From positions 3,189,715-3,253,714 of the forward strand of contig NZ_KB849239.1 in NCBI RefSeq assembly GCF_000368085.1: a stretch of 64,000 nucleotides of DNA. The letters are read 5' to 3'. The translations under genes were made by a program, and so were the position numbers. The notes beneath the pieces were generated by a model. That model saw only the letters and a program-made list of their open reading frames with translations, was not told where the DNA came from and ran no database searches. Of the stretch, positions 28,298 to 37,427 are shown piece after piece; within the stretch, counting starts at the first letter, position 1; the number at the start of each line of letters is the position of its first letter. This DNA comes from Acinetobacter nosocomialis NIPH 2119. GTDB taxonomy: Bacteria; Pseudomonadota; Gammaproteobacteria; Pseudomonadales; Moraxellaceae.

Positions 28298-29152
28298 ATG
28301 ACGATGATACTCCCTGATTTTAAACTCGATTTATTAATAGAAGCAGAAGAGTTAGTGCCTTATTTAGGCAATGAATATATCCGTATTGTAGATTTGAGTC
28401 GTGCATCAGTTTATGAGCAGCTCCATATTCCACATGCAATTCATTTACAGCCTAAATGGTTGGTCGCTCAGCATGAAGAAGCCACTGGTATTTTGCCAGA
28501 TGAAGCAGGTTTACAAGCGCTCATTGAAAAATTGAATATTTCACCAAATCACCATGTAGTGGTCTACGATGATGAAGGTGGAGCATGGGCAGGACGTTTA
28601 ATCTGGAATTTGCATTGCTTAGGATTTACACGTACGAGTTTAATTAATGGCGGTATTCATGCATGGCTTGGGGCAGGTTTACCGACTACAGCTGAGGTTG
28701 AAGAACTGCCTCGAGTTGATGATTTAATCCAGATTGATTTATCACATGCTGCACAGTTCCGAGTGAACTATGAAGAATTACGTAAACAGGTTGAACAAGA
28801 AAGCATTCAATTGTGGGATTGCAGAACGATTGATGAGTACAGCGGTGTTCGTTTAGCAGCGCGACGCGGTGGTCACATCCCAAATGCACTCCATTTTGAA
28901 TGGAGTACTGCACTTAATCGACAAAATCATCTAAAATTGCATCCGCTTGAACGCACGCGGCAGCGTCTTGAACAACTTGGGTTCGATTTAAAACAACCTG
29001 TAGTCGTATACTGCCAGTCACATCACCGTTCTGGTTTGGCCTATATTTTGGCTAGACTTTTAGGTTGGGAAGCAAAAGCCTATGATGGTGCGTGGAGTGA
29101 ATGGGGCAATCGCCTCGATAGTCCTATCATTACTGGAGAATCGCCGTCTTGA
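28298..29152 (+). CDS. Rhodanese-type sulfurtransferase
   Basis: A 284-residue protein with two rhodanese domains, the first inactive (about 20-130) and the second with a catalytic loop [12 protein letters not shown], Cys239. The loop differs from the CG(S/T)GVT loop of 3-mercaptopyruvate sulfurtransferases, so the sulfur donor is probably another one, such as thiosulfate. It moves sulfane sulfur to acceptors in the cytoplasm. Its stop overlaps the start of psd by 4 nt, so the two are translationally coupled; the functional link is unclear. Confidence 0.88.
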   Translation: MTMILPDFKLDLLIEAEELVPYLGNEYIRIVDLSRASVYEQLHIPHAIHLQPKWLVAQHEEATGILPDEAGLQALIEKLNISPNHHVVVYDDEGGAWAGRLIWNLHCLGFTRTSLINGGIHAWLGAGLPTTAEVEELPRVDDLIQIDLSHAAQFRVNYEELRKQVEQESIQLWDCRTIDEYSGVRLAARRGGHIPNALHFEWSTALNRQNHLKLHPLERTRQRLEQLGFDLKQPVVVYCQSHHRSGLAYILARLLGWEAKAYDGAWSEWGNRLDSPIITGESPS

Positions 29153-30000
29153 GTTTTACATCTCGCTTAAAAAAAGAATTATTTATTAAGGCACAAAATC
29201 TTGTTCCTCAGCATCAGTTAAGCCGTGTGGTGGGTAAAGTTGCTGGAAGTGAAAATCCAGTATTAAAAGCTGCGGTTATTCATGCATTTAAAACCAAATA
29301 CGGCATTGACTTGTCGATTGCAGAGCAAGGCAATGCACTCAAATATAAATCTTTTAATGATTTCTTTACTCGGGCATTGAAAGATGGCGTACGACTGGTT
29401 GATGAAAACCCAGATAGTATTGTTTCACCAGCAGATGGCGCTATTTCACAAATTGGTAAAATCACTGCGGGTGAGGTATTTCAAGCAAAAGGCCAAAGTT
29501 TCTCTGTAGAAAAATTAATTGGTGACCCACAACTTGCTCAACCTTTTCAAGAAGGCGAGTTTGCAACGGTTTATTTGTCTCCACGCGATTATCACCGTGT
29601 TCATATGCCATTTTCAGGCACATTAACTGAAACTTTATATGTACCGGGTGAGTTATTTTCAGTAAATCAGGTGACTGCTGAAAATGTACCGGGTTTATTT
29701 GCCCGTAATGAGCGTATGGTTTGCTTGTTTGATACTGAGCTTGGTCGTATGGCCGTTGTTTTAGTAGGCGCTATGATTGTTGCAGGTATTGAAACTGTGG
29801 CAACAGGTAAAGTAAAACCATCGGGTCGTATCGAATTACAACATCATCAGTTGAAGCTAGAGAAAGGTGCGGAGCTTGGTCGTTTTTATTTAGGTTCTAC
29901 TGCTATTATTTTATTTGAAAAAGATAAAATCGAGTGGGAAAAACGTTTTAAAGCCGAGTCAGTTGTTGTCATGGGCGAACGTATGGGCCACACGATTTAA
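29149..30000 (+). CDS. psd: Phosphatidylserine decarboxylase Psd
   Basis: Psd decarboxylates phosphatidylserine to phosphatidylethanolamine at the inner membrane. The 283-residue proenzyme has [23 protein letters not shown] and the autocatalytic LGST motif (248-251), where self-cleavage at Ser250 makes the pyruvoyl cofactor. The start is a TTG overlapping the preceding stop (TTGA), which gives the expected N-terminus [11 protein letters not shown]; no better start lies nearby. A strong terminator follows. Confidence 0.95.
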   Translation: MSFTSRLKKELFIKAQNLVPQHQLSRVVGKVAGSENPVLKAAVIHAFKTKYGIDLSIAEQGNALKYKSFNDFFTRALKDGVRLVDENPDSIVSPADGAISQIGKITAGEVFQAKGQSFSVEKLIGDPQLAQPFQEGEFATVYLSPRDYHRVHMPFSGTLTETLYVPGELFSVNQVTAENVPGLFARNERMVCLFDTELGRMAVVLVGAMIVAGIETVATGKVKPSGRIELQHHQLKLEKGAELGRFYLGSTAIILFEKDKIEWEKRFKAESVVVMGERMGHTI

Positions 30001-30015
30001 CCCATAAATAATATT

Positions 30016-30044
30016 AAAAAAGAGAGCATTTGCTCTCTTTTTTT
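30016..30044 (+). terminator. Intrinsic terminator after psd
   Basis: AGAGAGCA pairs with TGCTCTCT over a 2-nt loop, with A and T runs on either side. Confidence 0.85.
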
Positions 30045-30137
30045 ATTCACATTTTTATAATTAACTCTATTTTTAAATATAATGTTTATCAGTAAATAAA
30101 CTTTCAACTCATTATAAATACTTACTAAGAGAATAAA

Positions 30138-30557
30138 ATGTCCCCAACTCCTATCATTAGCCTATATTTTGCTTCGGTTTTGACTTTTGTGGCCGCGTTA
30201 CTTCATTTTATTTGTGTGTTTTGGGGAGCAAATGGTTTTCGGTTTTTAGGGGCTGGGAAAAGTATTGTTCAGATGGTCGAAAAAGGGCATTGGTACCCGA
30301 ATTTTATGGCTATAGCTGTAGGTTTTATTCTTTGTATTTTTTCTTTTTACGCTTTTTGCGCAGCAACTCGTTTTATGAATTTACCATTTGAAAAAATGAT
30401 TATTTCTCTAGTTGCCATTCCATTTATTTTGCGTGGTTTGGCATTTCCATGGTTAAAGGCTAGATTTAGTGGAAATAGTGATCTATTTTGGTATGTGAGT
30501 TCTTTCATTTGCCTCTTGTTGGGTTCGTTATATGCAATAGGGGCATATTTTTTATAA
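30138..30557 (+). CDS. Four-helix membrane protein, unknown function
   Basis: A 139-residue, strongly hydrophobic protein with four predicted membrane segments (about 6-30, 52-76, 84-103 and 113-136). I do not recognise a motif that fixes a function; FGANGFRFLGAG-like and WYPNFMAIAVGFIL patterns resemble small uncharacterised membrane proteins of Acinetobacter. ATG at 30138 follows AAGAGA weakly. A secreted lipase gene begins 43 nt downstream and may share its transcript. Confidence 0.7.
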   Translation: MSPTPIISLYFASVLTFVAALLHFICVFWGANGFRFLGAGKSIVQMVEKGHWYPNFMAIAVGFILCIFSFYAFCAATRFMNLPFEKMIISLVAIPFILRGLAFPWLKARFSGNSDLFWYVSSFICLLLGSLYAIGAYFL

Positions 30558-30599
30558 GTTCAATTTGAAATGATGATTAGAAAGTAGAGGAGTAATCCC

Positions 30600-31796
30600 T
30601 TGATTAGAAAAAGTAATTCTTTATTAAAATTTTTATTGAGCAGTATTTGTTTGGCATCCGGTTCTGCTATGGCTACTCCAATGACAGACTTGAGTAAGCA
30701 AATAGTGAGTGAAAAACCGGGTTCTATACTGTCCATAGAACAACAAGATGTGACGAGTTTATTTCCTCATGCAGATCAACGTTTGCTGGTCAATTATCGT
30801 AGTCGAGGTGTGAATGGTGAACCTATCGTTGCTTCAGCATTTATTTTATTACCAAAAGGAACGCCTCCAAAAAATGGCTGGCCTATACTGGCTTGGGCGC
30901 ATGGCACGACCGGAGTTGCTGACACCTGTGCACCTTCTGGTGACTATGTAGGTGGTCCTGTTCATTCTTATCAAGAAGTTGCTTCCAATGCTTTAGATTC
31001 TTGGCTTGCACGCGGCTATGCGGTCGTTGCACCCGATTATCAGGGATTAGGTACGCTAGGTGCACATCCTTATATGAATGCCAAGAGCCAACTGCACACG
31101 GTGGTAGATGCCGTACGAGCGTTACATGCAGTTAAGCCAAAAGATTTTAATAAACAATGGCTAGTGATGGGCCATAGCCAAGGCGGAGCTGCTGCTATTG
31201 CCGTGGCGGCTTATGGGCAAAAAGATGCACCTGAATTAGATTTAAAAGGAGCGATTGCGCTTGCGCCAGGTGGCTATCAATATGAAGGCATTGCAGAGTA
31301 TGTAAAAACTAATCCAAACCCAGAACCTAGCGTGGCAGCTTTCTTCCCGATTGTGTTATTGGGAGCACAAGCAGCAGAACCAAGCATTGTCCCTGAAAAT
31401 TTAATTAGTCCCGAAATGAATACTGTGCTAACGCAAGCACGTAGCCGCTGTTTATCTGAACTTCAATCTGACTTGAAGAAATCACCTTCGAGTATATTTA
31501 AAGCTAATGCAGATTTAAGCCCTCTTTTGACTTATCTGAAGCAACAGTCCATTGAAAATATGGTGCCTACCGTACCATTAATGATCGTACAAGGTTCTAA
31601 AGATCATTTGGTTGACCCGAGAGGGACATATGCTTATTACCAACAGCTATGCAAATCAAAAAAGCCAACTATTTATCAAACAATTGATGGTGGAGATCAT
31701 CGCGATGCACTGCGTCAGAGTAGTACTTTTGCCACCAACTTTTTAAATATTATAGAAAAAAATCAGACTAAATCTTATTGCTCTAATTTTAAATAA
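30600..31796 (+). CDS. Secreted lipase, alpha/beta hydrolase (LIP family)
   Basis: A 398-residue protein with a signal peptide (LLKFLLSSICLASGSAMA, cleavage near residue 26) and a secretory-lipase (PF03583-type) alpha/beta-hydrolase fold. The oxyanion region reads AWAHGTTG, the nucleophile elbow GHSQGG, and late acid and base candidates occur in SKDHLVDP and GGDHRDA. It probably hydrolyses lipids or esters in the periplasm or outside the cell. The start is a TTG preceded by a strong GAGGAG ribosome binding site; the encoded signal peptide fits this start. A symmetric terminator follows. Confidence 0.85.
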   Translation: MIRKSNSLLKFLLSSICLASGSAMATPMTDLSKQIVSEKPGSILSIEQQDVTSLFPHADQRLLVNYRSRGVNGEPIVASAFILLPKGTPPKNGWPILAWAHGTTGVADTCAPSGDYVGGPVHSYQEVASNALDSWLARGYAVVAPDYQGLGTLGAHPYMNAKSQLHTVVDAVRALHAVKPKDFNKQWLVMGHSQGGAAAIAVAAYGQKDAPELDLKGAIALAPGGYQYEGIAEYVKTNPNPEPSVAAFFPIVLLGAQAAEPSIVPENLISPEMNTVLTQARSRCLSELQSDLKKSPSSIFKANADLSPLLTYLKQQSIENMVPTVPLMIVQGSKDHLVDPRGTYAYYQQLCKSKKPTIYQTIDGGDHRDALRQSSTFATNFLNIIEKNQTKSYCSNFK

Positions 31797-31813
31797 ATAG
31801 TTTGAAATGTGAC

Positions 31814-31845
31814 AAAAAAGCCGACTTTTCAAGAGTCGGCTTTTT
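31814..31845. terminator. Bidirectional terminator between lipase and phoR
   Basis: AAAAAGCCGACT pairs with AGTCGGCTTTTT over a 7-nt loop between convergent genes. Confidence 0.85.
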
Positions 31846-31863
31846 ATATATGAGAAGGCAACT

Positions 31864-33222
31864 TTAAGTCATGTTATATAGTCTTTCTTTTGGAAAAACT
31901 GCGGTAAAGGTTGACCCTTCATTTTCTTTAGATTGCACATCTAAATAAGCACCGTGCTGCATCAGTACATGTTTTACAATCGCAAGGCCTAAACCCGTTC
32001 CACCTGTTTGGCGACTACGGTCACTATCTACGCGATAAAAGCGTTCGGTCAGACGTGGTAAATGTTTCGGGTTAATCCCGATACCGGTATCTTGTACGCT
32101 AAAGTAAGCATGTTCACCGTCATCATGCCAGCCAATGGTAATGGTTCCACCTTTGGGTGTGTATTTAATGGCATTGGTAATTAAGTTACTAAATGCGCTG
32201 GCAATTTCCATGTCGGAACCAATCAGGTCACAGTGGCTATCAATATGTAAATTGAGTGTGTGTCCATAATCGGCATTGTAGGCCTGAGCATCATCAAACA
32301 GTTGATTCATTAAGCTCGGCATTTCAATAATCTGATTTTTTGCAATTTTTTTGTTGTTTTCTAAATTTGATAACAGCAATAAATCATTCACTAACGCATT
32401 CATACGTTTTGTTTGTGATTGCATTTGGTCAAATGCACGTTTCCAGCGTGGGCTAATATCTTCTTGGTCGGTAAATGTTTCGATGTAGCCGCTCAGTACA
32501 GTTAAGGGGGTACGTAGTTCATGCGAAATATTGTCGACGAAGTCTTTACGCATTTGCTCAAGGTTATGCATACGAGTCACGTCATAAGCGACAAGTAAGC
32601 GGCTTTCACCACCAAACCGTGTGAGTTTGACTTGCACATAACGGTCATCATCAAGATTCGAATGGAGTTTAATCCCATCGGGCGCTTGATCAATATTGTT
32701 AAAATATTCAATAAAAGTAGGCTGACGCAAAATAGTTAATAAGTTGCGACCACGGTCAAGTGGACTAATTCCCAGTAAACGCTCTGCGGCTGGGTTCCAC
32801 CATTCGATTTGATGTTGATCATCAATTAAAACAACTGCCTCAGCTAGGGCAACTAAAGAAGATTGGGCACGGTCAATTAGCCCAACCATTTCGGCCTGGA
32901 CAATTCGTTCCTGACGCTGAGCACGATACACATTAAATAATAATGCCCCCCAAATACCACTTAGGTTGGGAGGAACATCGTAAGGATTGTTGGCAATCCA
33001 GTCATTCACCAAATATAAAGAACGTAACTGGAGCGCAAAAAACACCACGAAGGCGATAAAAATACAGCTCCAGAAATACCCAACCCCTAAACCGACTAAC
33101 CCTGCAATAATCAGGAAAAATAATAAAAGTCGTAAATCTTGTTTAGCAAACGTCCACAAACTACTGTAACGGGAAAGCTTTTGTTCACGTACCTGTTCAG
33201 GGACGGGGTAGGGTTCATACAT
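31864..33222 (-). CDS. phoR: Phosphate-regulon sensor kinase PhoR
   Basis: PhoR controls the phosphate-starvation response by phosphorylating PhoB. The 452-residue protein has two membrane helices near the start (about 30-70), a PAS-type domain around 115-210 (VVLIDDQHQIEWWNPAAERL), the dimerisation/phosphoacceptor box DFVDNISHELRTPLTVLSGYIE near 230-250, and the kinase N, G1 and G2 boxes (NLITNAIKYTPKGG, DTGIGI, GTGLGLAIVKHV). It starts 9 nt after phoB and forms an operon with it. Confidence 0.94.
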   Translation of the reverse strand: MYEPYPVPEQVREQKLSRYSSLWTFAKQDLRLLLFFLIIAGLVGLGVGYFWSCIFIAFVVFFALQLRSLYLVNDWIANNPYDVPPNLSGIWGALLFNVYRAQRQERIVQAEMVGLIDRAQSSLVALAEAVVLIDDQHQIEWWNPAAERLLGISPLDRGRNLLTILRQPTFIEYFNNIDQAPDGIKLHSNLDDDRYVQVKLTRFGGESRLLVAYDVTRMHNLEQMRKDFVDNISHELRTPLTVLSGYIETFTDQEDISPRWKRAFDQMQSQTKRMNALVNDLLLLSNLENNKKIAKNQIIEMPSLMNQLFDDAQAYNADYGHTLNLHIDSHCDLIGSDMEIASAFSNLITNAIKYTPKGGTITIGWHDDGEHAYFSVQDTGIGINPKHLPRLTERFYRVDSDRSRQTGGTGLGLAIVKHVLMQHGAYLDVQSKENEGSTFTAVFPKERLYNMT

Positions 33223-33231
33223 AAATTTTGG

Positions 33232-33942
33232 TTAACCTGCGGCTAAATCTGCACGTGTAGAGAAACGATAACCTGTACCACGTACGGTTTGAACAAATCG
33301 GTCAACACCAAAAGGTTCTAACACTTTACGCAAACGACGGATATGTACATCGATGGTACGGTCTTCGATGTATACATTACCGCCCCACACCTGATCGAGC
33401 AACTGGGCACGTGTATATGCACGTTCTGGATGGGTCATAAAAAATGCAAGCAAGCGATATTCTGTTGGTCCCATATCTAAAATGCTGTTACCAAAGCTTA
33501 CGCGTTGGCTTACAGGATCAAGAATTAAACCATTGGCATCAATTGTTTTTTCACCGCTTAGCGCATTCGCACGGCGTAAAACAGCTTTAATACGAGAAAC
33601 CAGTTCACGTGTTGAAAATGGCTTAGTCATATAATCGTCTGCACCGGCATCTAGACCTTGTACCTTATGGTCTTCCTCACCGCGTGCAGTCAGCATAATG
33701 ACTGGAATTTCTGCTAGGTTTTCATCGCGTTTTAAGCGGCGGCATAAATCCACACCACTTACGCCTCCAGGTAACATCCAATCAAGCAAGATAAGTGCTG
33801 GACGTTGGTCGACGATAATTTGATGGGCCTGTTTGGCATCTTCAGCCTGTAAACATTGAAAGCCTGCCATATCTAAAGAAGTATGGATCATTTCACGAAT
33901 AGGAAGCTCATCATCGACAATTAAAATATAGTCATCTTTCAC
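33232..33942 (-). CDS. phoB: Phosphate-regulon response regulator PhoB
   Basis: PhoB is the OmpR-type response regulator of the phosphate regulon. The 236-residue protein has a receiver domain with phosphoacceptor Asp54 in [11 protein letters not shown], a conserved Thr and Lys (MTKPFS), and a winged-helix DNA-binding domain including [22 protein letters not shown] and GTGYRFS. A Pho box with two 7-bp repeats sits about 145 nt upstream (34087-34104), so the operon is probably autoregulated. Confidence 0.96.
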   Translation of the reverse strand: MKDDYILIVDDELPIREMIHTSLDMAGFQCLQAEDAKQAHQIIVDQRPALILLDWMLPGGVSGVDLCRRLKRDENLAEIPVIMLTARGEEDHKVQGLDAGADDYMTKPFSTRELVSRIKAVLRRANALSGEKTIDANGLILDPVSQRVSFGNSILDMGPTEYRLLAFFMTHPERAYTRAQLLDQVWGGNVYIEDRTIDVHIRRLRKVLEPFGVDRFVQTVRGTGYRFSTRADLAAG

Positions 33943-34086
33943 AGCGTAATACCTTGTAGATTTTAACGGTGAACCGTTTTGTAGTTATGACAGGCTTATT
34001 ACAAAGATTAATTATGACAATTTCATTGCAGAAAAGTCTATAAAATCGAATTTAGCAATAATTTGTGACAAAAATACGGCAAGCAC

Positions 34087-34104
34087 ATGACCGAATGATG
34101 ACAG
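34087..34104 (-). promoter_or_regulatory. Pho box upstream of phoB
   Basis: Read on the minus strand, CTGTCAT is followed after CATT by CGGTCAT. This is the classic PhoB direct repeat with 4-nt spacing and one mismatch in the second half. It lies in the phoB leader, between the TetR gene and phoB. Confidence 0.7.
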
Positions 34105-34197
34105 GGATGCATAAATTTTCTTAAAGCCATTCAATATGTTAACAGTTTGCTTCCAGCTAGGTTTTTAGCCTTAAAGCAGTGTCAAAAAACTTTAATA

Positions 34198-34869
34198 TTA
34201 TTTTGAAACTTGTGCCAACAAAGACAAGAAAACAATACGGCAGGCTGTTAAAACTTGTTCAAGAGACTGCTCAAAGCCACCCATGACCCATCGAATTGCG
34301 ATTTGAGTCACATATCCGTTTAAGCCCGTTGCAATTAAAGAGAGTTCATTTTCCTTGTGCTGTATTTGTGGCATGGTCAGCATAACGAACGCTTGAATCA
34401 TACGGTCAAACTGGGCAAGGGTTTCTTGAATCGTTGCCTGATTATGTAATTCCTGAACCAAAACGGCATCCACATAGACAATACGAGCTAAACGAGGGTC
34501 ATCTTTTAAGGTCGTCAGTAGCGCTCTTAACCCTGCATCGACCATTTTTTCTGGATCGGGTGCAGCCTTAATCACAGCTTGCATTAAGTTTTGCTGTAAT
34601 TCTTCAATCATTTTTAAAAAGATAGTTTGGAATAAATCCTCACTCTTTTTAAATGATTCATAAAAATAACGTTCAGTGAGTTTTGCTTCTTGGCAGACAT
34701 CTTTTACCGTCACTGAAAAAAAGCCAAGGGTTCCATAAGTCGCAATACCGGCTTCAATGAGTTTTTCGCGGCGTGCCTCTTTACGCTCAGAAAGAGATAA
34801 TCCTTTGAACTGGCGTTCTTTACCCGCAGTTTTTGTTTTCTTTTTATTGGTTGAGTCGTTTGTCGCCAT
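34198..34869 (-). CDS. TetR-family transcriptional regulator
   Basis: A 223-residue repressor-type regulator. After a basic N-terminal tail of about 30 residues (KKKTKTAGKERQFK), the TetR helix-turn-helix spans about 35-80 (REKLIEAGIATYGTLGFFSVTVKDVC, then LTERYFYESFKKSEDLF). The C-terminal 130 residues are the helical ligand and dimer domain; the ligand is unknown. It is divergent from a short-chain dehydrogenase gene, and a perfect palindrome overlapping that gene's promoter (34974-34993) is a good operator candidate. Confidence 0.9.
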   Translation of the reverse strand: MATNDSTNKKKTKTAGKERQFKGLSLSERKEARREKLIEAGIATYGTLGFFSVTVKDVCQEAKLTERYFYESFKKSEDLFQTIFLKMIEELQQNLMQAVIKAAPDPEKMVDAGLRALLTTLKDDPRLARIVYVDAVLVQELHNQATIQETLAQFDRMIQAFVMLTMPQIQHKENELSLIATGLNGYVTQIAIRWVMGGFEQSLEQVLTACRIVFLSLLAQVSK

Positions 34870-34973
34870 AAATAAATGGTTTCCTGATTTATCGGTTTTT
34901 CAGTAAGTATGAGGCTTATGATAAAGCCGTCAGCAGAATTGTGCCAATCTATCTGAAATTACAGTGTACTATA

Positions 34974-35002
34974 TTGACAATGAATATTGTCAAAATTATA
35001 TT
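34974..35002 (+). promoter_or_regulatory. Promoter with overlapping operator-like palindrome
   Basis: TTGACA (34974-34979) and TATATT (34997-35002) are 17 nt apart, a strong sigma-70 promoter for the dehydrogenase. The perfect inverted repeat TTGACAAT-GAAT-ATTGTCAA (34974-34993) covers the -35 box. It fits repression by the divergent TetR protein. Confidence 0.75.
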
Positions 35003-35065
35003 AAAAGAGTCTAAAGTGCACATGCAATGAACCGGTTGTGCAAATCGAAAAACAAAGGATGGACA

Positions 35066-35899
35066 ATGAAAAATTTTAAAAACAAAGTCGCTGCAATCAC
35101 AGGTGCAGGTTCTGGCATTGGGCAACAATTAGCAATTCTGTTGGCGAAACAAGGCTGCCATCTTTCATTAAGTGATATTAATGAAAAGGGTTTAGAGAAA
35201 ACTGTTGAGCTATTAAAACCGTACAGTAATATTACTGTAACGACTAAAAAGTTGGATGTTTCTGATCGTGAAGCGGTAAAGCAGTGGGCACAGGAAACCG
35301 TTCAAGATCATGGCTCTGTTAATCTAATTTTTAACAATGCTGGTGTAGCTTTAGGTTCAACTGTAGAAGGCGCAAGCTACGAAGATTTAGAGTGGATTGT
35401 TGGAATTAATTTTTGGGGCGTGGTTTACGGTACCAAAGAATTTTTACCGTTCATTAAGCAAACTCAAGATGGGCACATTATTAACATTTCGAGCTTATTT
35501 GGTTTAACAGCTCAGCCAACTCAGTCTGGCTATAATGCAACCAAATTTGCGGTGCGTGGATTTACCGAATCGTTACGCCAAGAGTTAGACATTGAAAAAT
35601 GTGGCGTAAGTTCGCTATGTGTACATCCTGGCGGCATTCGCACCAATATTGCTAAAGCTGCAAAAATGAATGACAGTTTGAGTAGTTTGGGTATGGACCC
35701 AGCTAAATCTATTCAAAACTTTGATAAATTCCTACGTACTCCACCAGAAGAAGCAGCTCGTCAAATTCTAGATGCCGTTTTGAAAAATAAACGCCGTTTA
35801 TTGATTGGTAGTGATGCAAAATTTCTTGATGCACTTCAGCGTTTGTTCCCAACTGGATATCAACGTGCTTCAACCGTTGTAACCAAATGGATGAAATAA
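35066..35899 (+). CDS. Short-chain dehydrogenase/reductase
   Basis: A 277-residue classical SDR enzyme. The NAD(P)-binding glycine motif is TGAGSGIGQQ, the NNAG motif is FNNAGVALG, and the catalytic Ser/Tyr/Lys are in the INISSLFG and SGYNATKFAV blocks. The alcohol or ketone substrate is unknown. The ATG at 35066 is chosen because AAAGGA lies about 10 nt upstream and the protein then begins MKNFKNKVAAITG; the longer 35027 start has no ribosome binding site. It is probably controlled by the divergent TetR regulator. Confidence 0.88.
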   Translation: MKNFKNKVAAITGAGSGIGQQLAILLAKQGCHLSLSDINEKGLEKTVELLKPYSNITVTTKKLDVSDREAVKQWAQETVQDHGSVNLIFNNAGVALGSTVEGASYEDLEWIVGINFWGVVYGTKEFLPFIKQTQDGHIINISSLFGLTAQPTQSGYNATKFAVRGFTESLRQELDIEKCGVSSLCVHPGGIRTNIAKAAKMNDSLSSLGMDPAKSIQNFDKFLRTPPEEAARQILDAVLKNKRRLLIGSDAKFLDALQRLFPTGYQRASTVVTKWMK

Positions 35900-35909
35900 G
35901 ATTTAAATT

Positions 35910-35937
35910 AAAAAAGCCATCAATTGATGGCTTTTTT
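35910..35937. terminator. Bidirectional terminator after the SDR gene
   Basis: AGCCATCAATTGATGGCT is a perfect palindrome with A and T runs, between convergent genes. Confidence 0.85.
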
Positions 35938-35954
35938 ATAAGGCTTAAGCTGTT

Positions 35955-37364
35955 TTAAATAAGAACTTTGATCTTCTTTTTCTTCCAGATAAACTGGTAA
36001 TACAAGCCTTGAACGATACAAAGGCTCACAAATGCCAAGGCATAAGCAATCCAGATTCCTTTAAGCCCCCACATTGAGCTAAACCAGTAAGCGCATGGGA
36101 TTTCAATTAACAAAATAGCCGAGATATTTAACAGCATTGGGACGGTAACTGTACCGCTGGCCCGCATGATTGATGCAAAAATAGCACCTGCACCAAAAAA
36201 TAAAATTGCCCAAAGTACAATAAATAAGAGCTGCTGTCCTAATACCACCACAGTTGGGTCGGTAATGAATAAGGCCATCAAATATTTTGAAAATAGATAG
36301 CCAAGTGCAATTAACACACCTGTGAATAAAAAGTTCATGCCTAAAGCTGTGCGGGTGACACGTGCGAGTAAGTCTGACTTACCCGCACCAATTGCTTGAG
36401 CTGCAAAAATTGAAGCTGCAATTGAGATAGACAAAGCAGGGAACTGAATATAATTGAGTACTTGGTTGACGGCACCGTAGGCAGCTGTGGCATGAGCGCC
36501 AAAGCGGTTAACTAAACCTACAATCACGAGTCCCGCCATAGAGGTGGTAATCATTTGAATACCAGTTGGCACACCCAGACGTAAAATAATTTTGCTCAAT
36601 TCTGGGTTGTGGCGGATATGCTGCAAAAGTTGGCGGTTCGGTCGAAGTGGGTGCTTTTTCTTATTTAGATAAATCGCAAGAAAAATTAAGATAGCTACAT
36701 AACCCGTAATTGTTGCGATTGCTGGAGCAATAATCCCTAGAGCGGGTAAACCAAAATAACCTTTAAGTAAGATCGGTGTAATCACTAAACCAATTACACT
36801 GGTTAAAGCCAGCGCCAGTAAAGGGGTAGTGCTGTCACCTACACCACGTAAAATTGAGGTATAGATAATATAAACAAATAGAAGTGGGCTACCTGCGAGC
36901 ATCCATTGCACATAAGGTAAAGACAGATGCATTACCTTTGGATCAGTGCCTAAAAGCTCTAAAATATCATGGGCAAAAAATACACCAATAATCGCTGTAA
37001 TGATTCCACCAATGATGGTCATAAAAAGAGTAGAACCCACCACACTTTGAACTTTTTCAATATTTTGAGCACCCCATGCTTGCCCTACTAACACGGTGGT
37101 ACCTGTCGAAATTCCGATAATAAAAGCGAGCAGCAAGAATAAAATAGGGAAAAAAACAGAGACTGCGGCAATTGCATCGACACCCATCATTTGTCCAACG
37201 AAGATGGTATTAATGGTGCCAGATAAATTTTGCAAGATATTGGTAGCAATGAGCGGCAATAAGAAAACAAAAAATGTTTTCCATAGATTTTGCTGATGTA
37301 TTAAAGACTGTCTTGGTGGCATGTGTTCTCCATCGCCCATCTCTTTGATGAGCGGGGCGGACAT
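35955..37364 (-). CDS. MATE-family multidrug/cation efflux transporter
   Basis: A 469-residue membrane protein with twelve hydrophobic segments in two related halves, the NorM/DinF-type MATE fold (first half: NILQNLSGTINTIFVGQMMG; second half: TGIQMITTSMAGLVIVGLVNRFG). MATE pumps expel cationic drugs in exchange for H+ or Na+. No known marker distinguishes the substrate. It has no obvious regulator next to it and is followed by a shared terminator. Confidence 0.9.
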   Translation of the reverse strand: MSAPLIKEMGDGEHMPPRQSLIHQQNLWKTFFVFLLPLIATNILQNLSGTINTIFVGQMMGVDAIAAVSVFFPILFLLLAFIIGISTGTTVLVGQAWGAQNIEKVQSVVGSTLFMTIIGGIITAIIGVFFAHDILELLGTDPKVMHLSLPYVQWMLAGSPLLFVYIIYTSILRGVGDSTTPLLALALTSVIGLVITPILLKGYFGLPALGIIAPAIATITGYVAILIFLAIYLNKKKHPLRPNRQLLQHIRHNPELSKIILRLGVPTGIQMITTSMAGLVIVGLVNRFGAHATAAYGAVNQVLNYIQFPALSISIAASIFAAQAIGAGKSDLLARVTRTALGMNFLFTGVLIALGYLFSKYLMALFITDPTVVVLGQQLLFIVLWAILFFGAGAIFASIMRASGTVTVPMLLNISAILLIEIPCAYWFSSMWGLKGIWIAYALAFVSLCIVQGLYYQFIWKKKKIKVLI

Positions 37365-37427
37365 TCAACTTAGCATATTTAGTTGAAATTTCTTGTAGTG
37401 TTTTACTATGCTAAGTTTCTAAATTTA

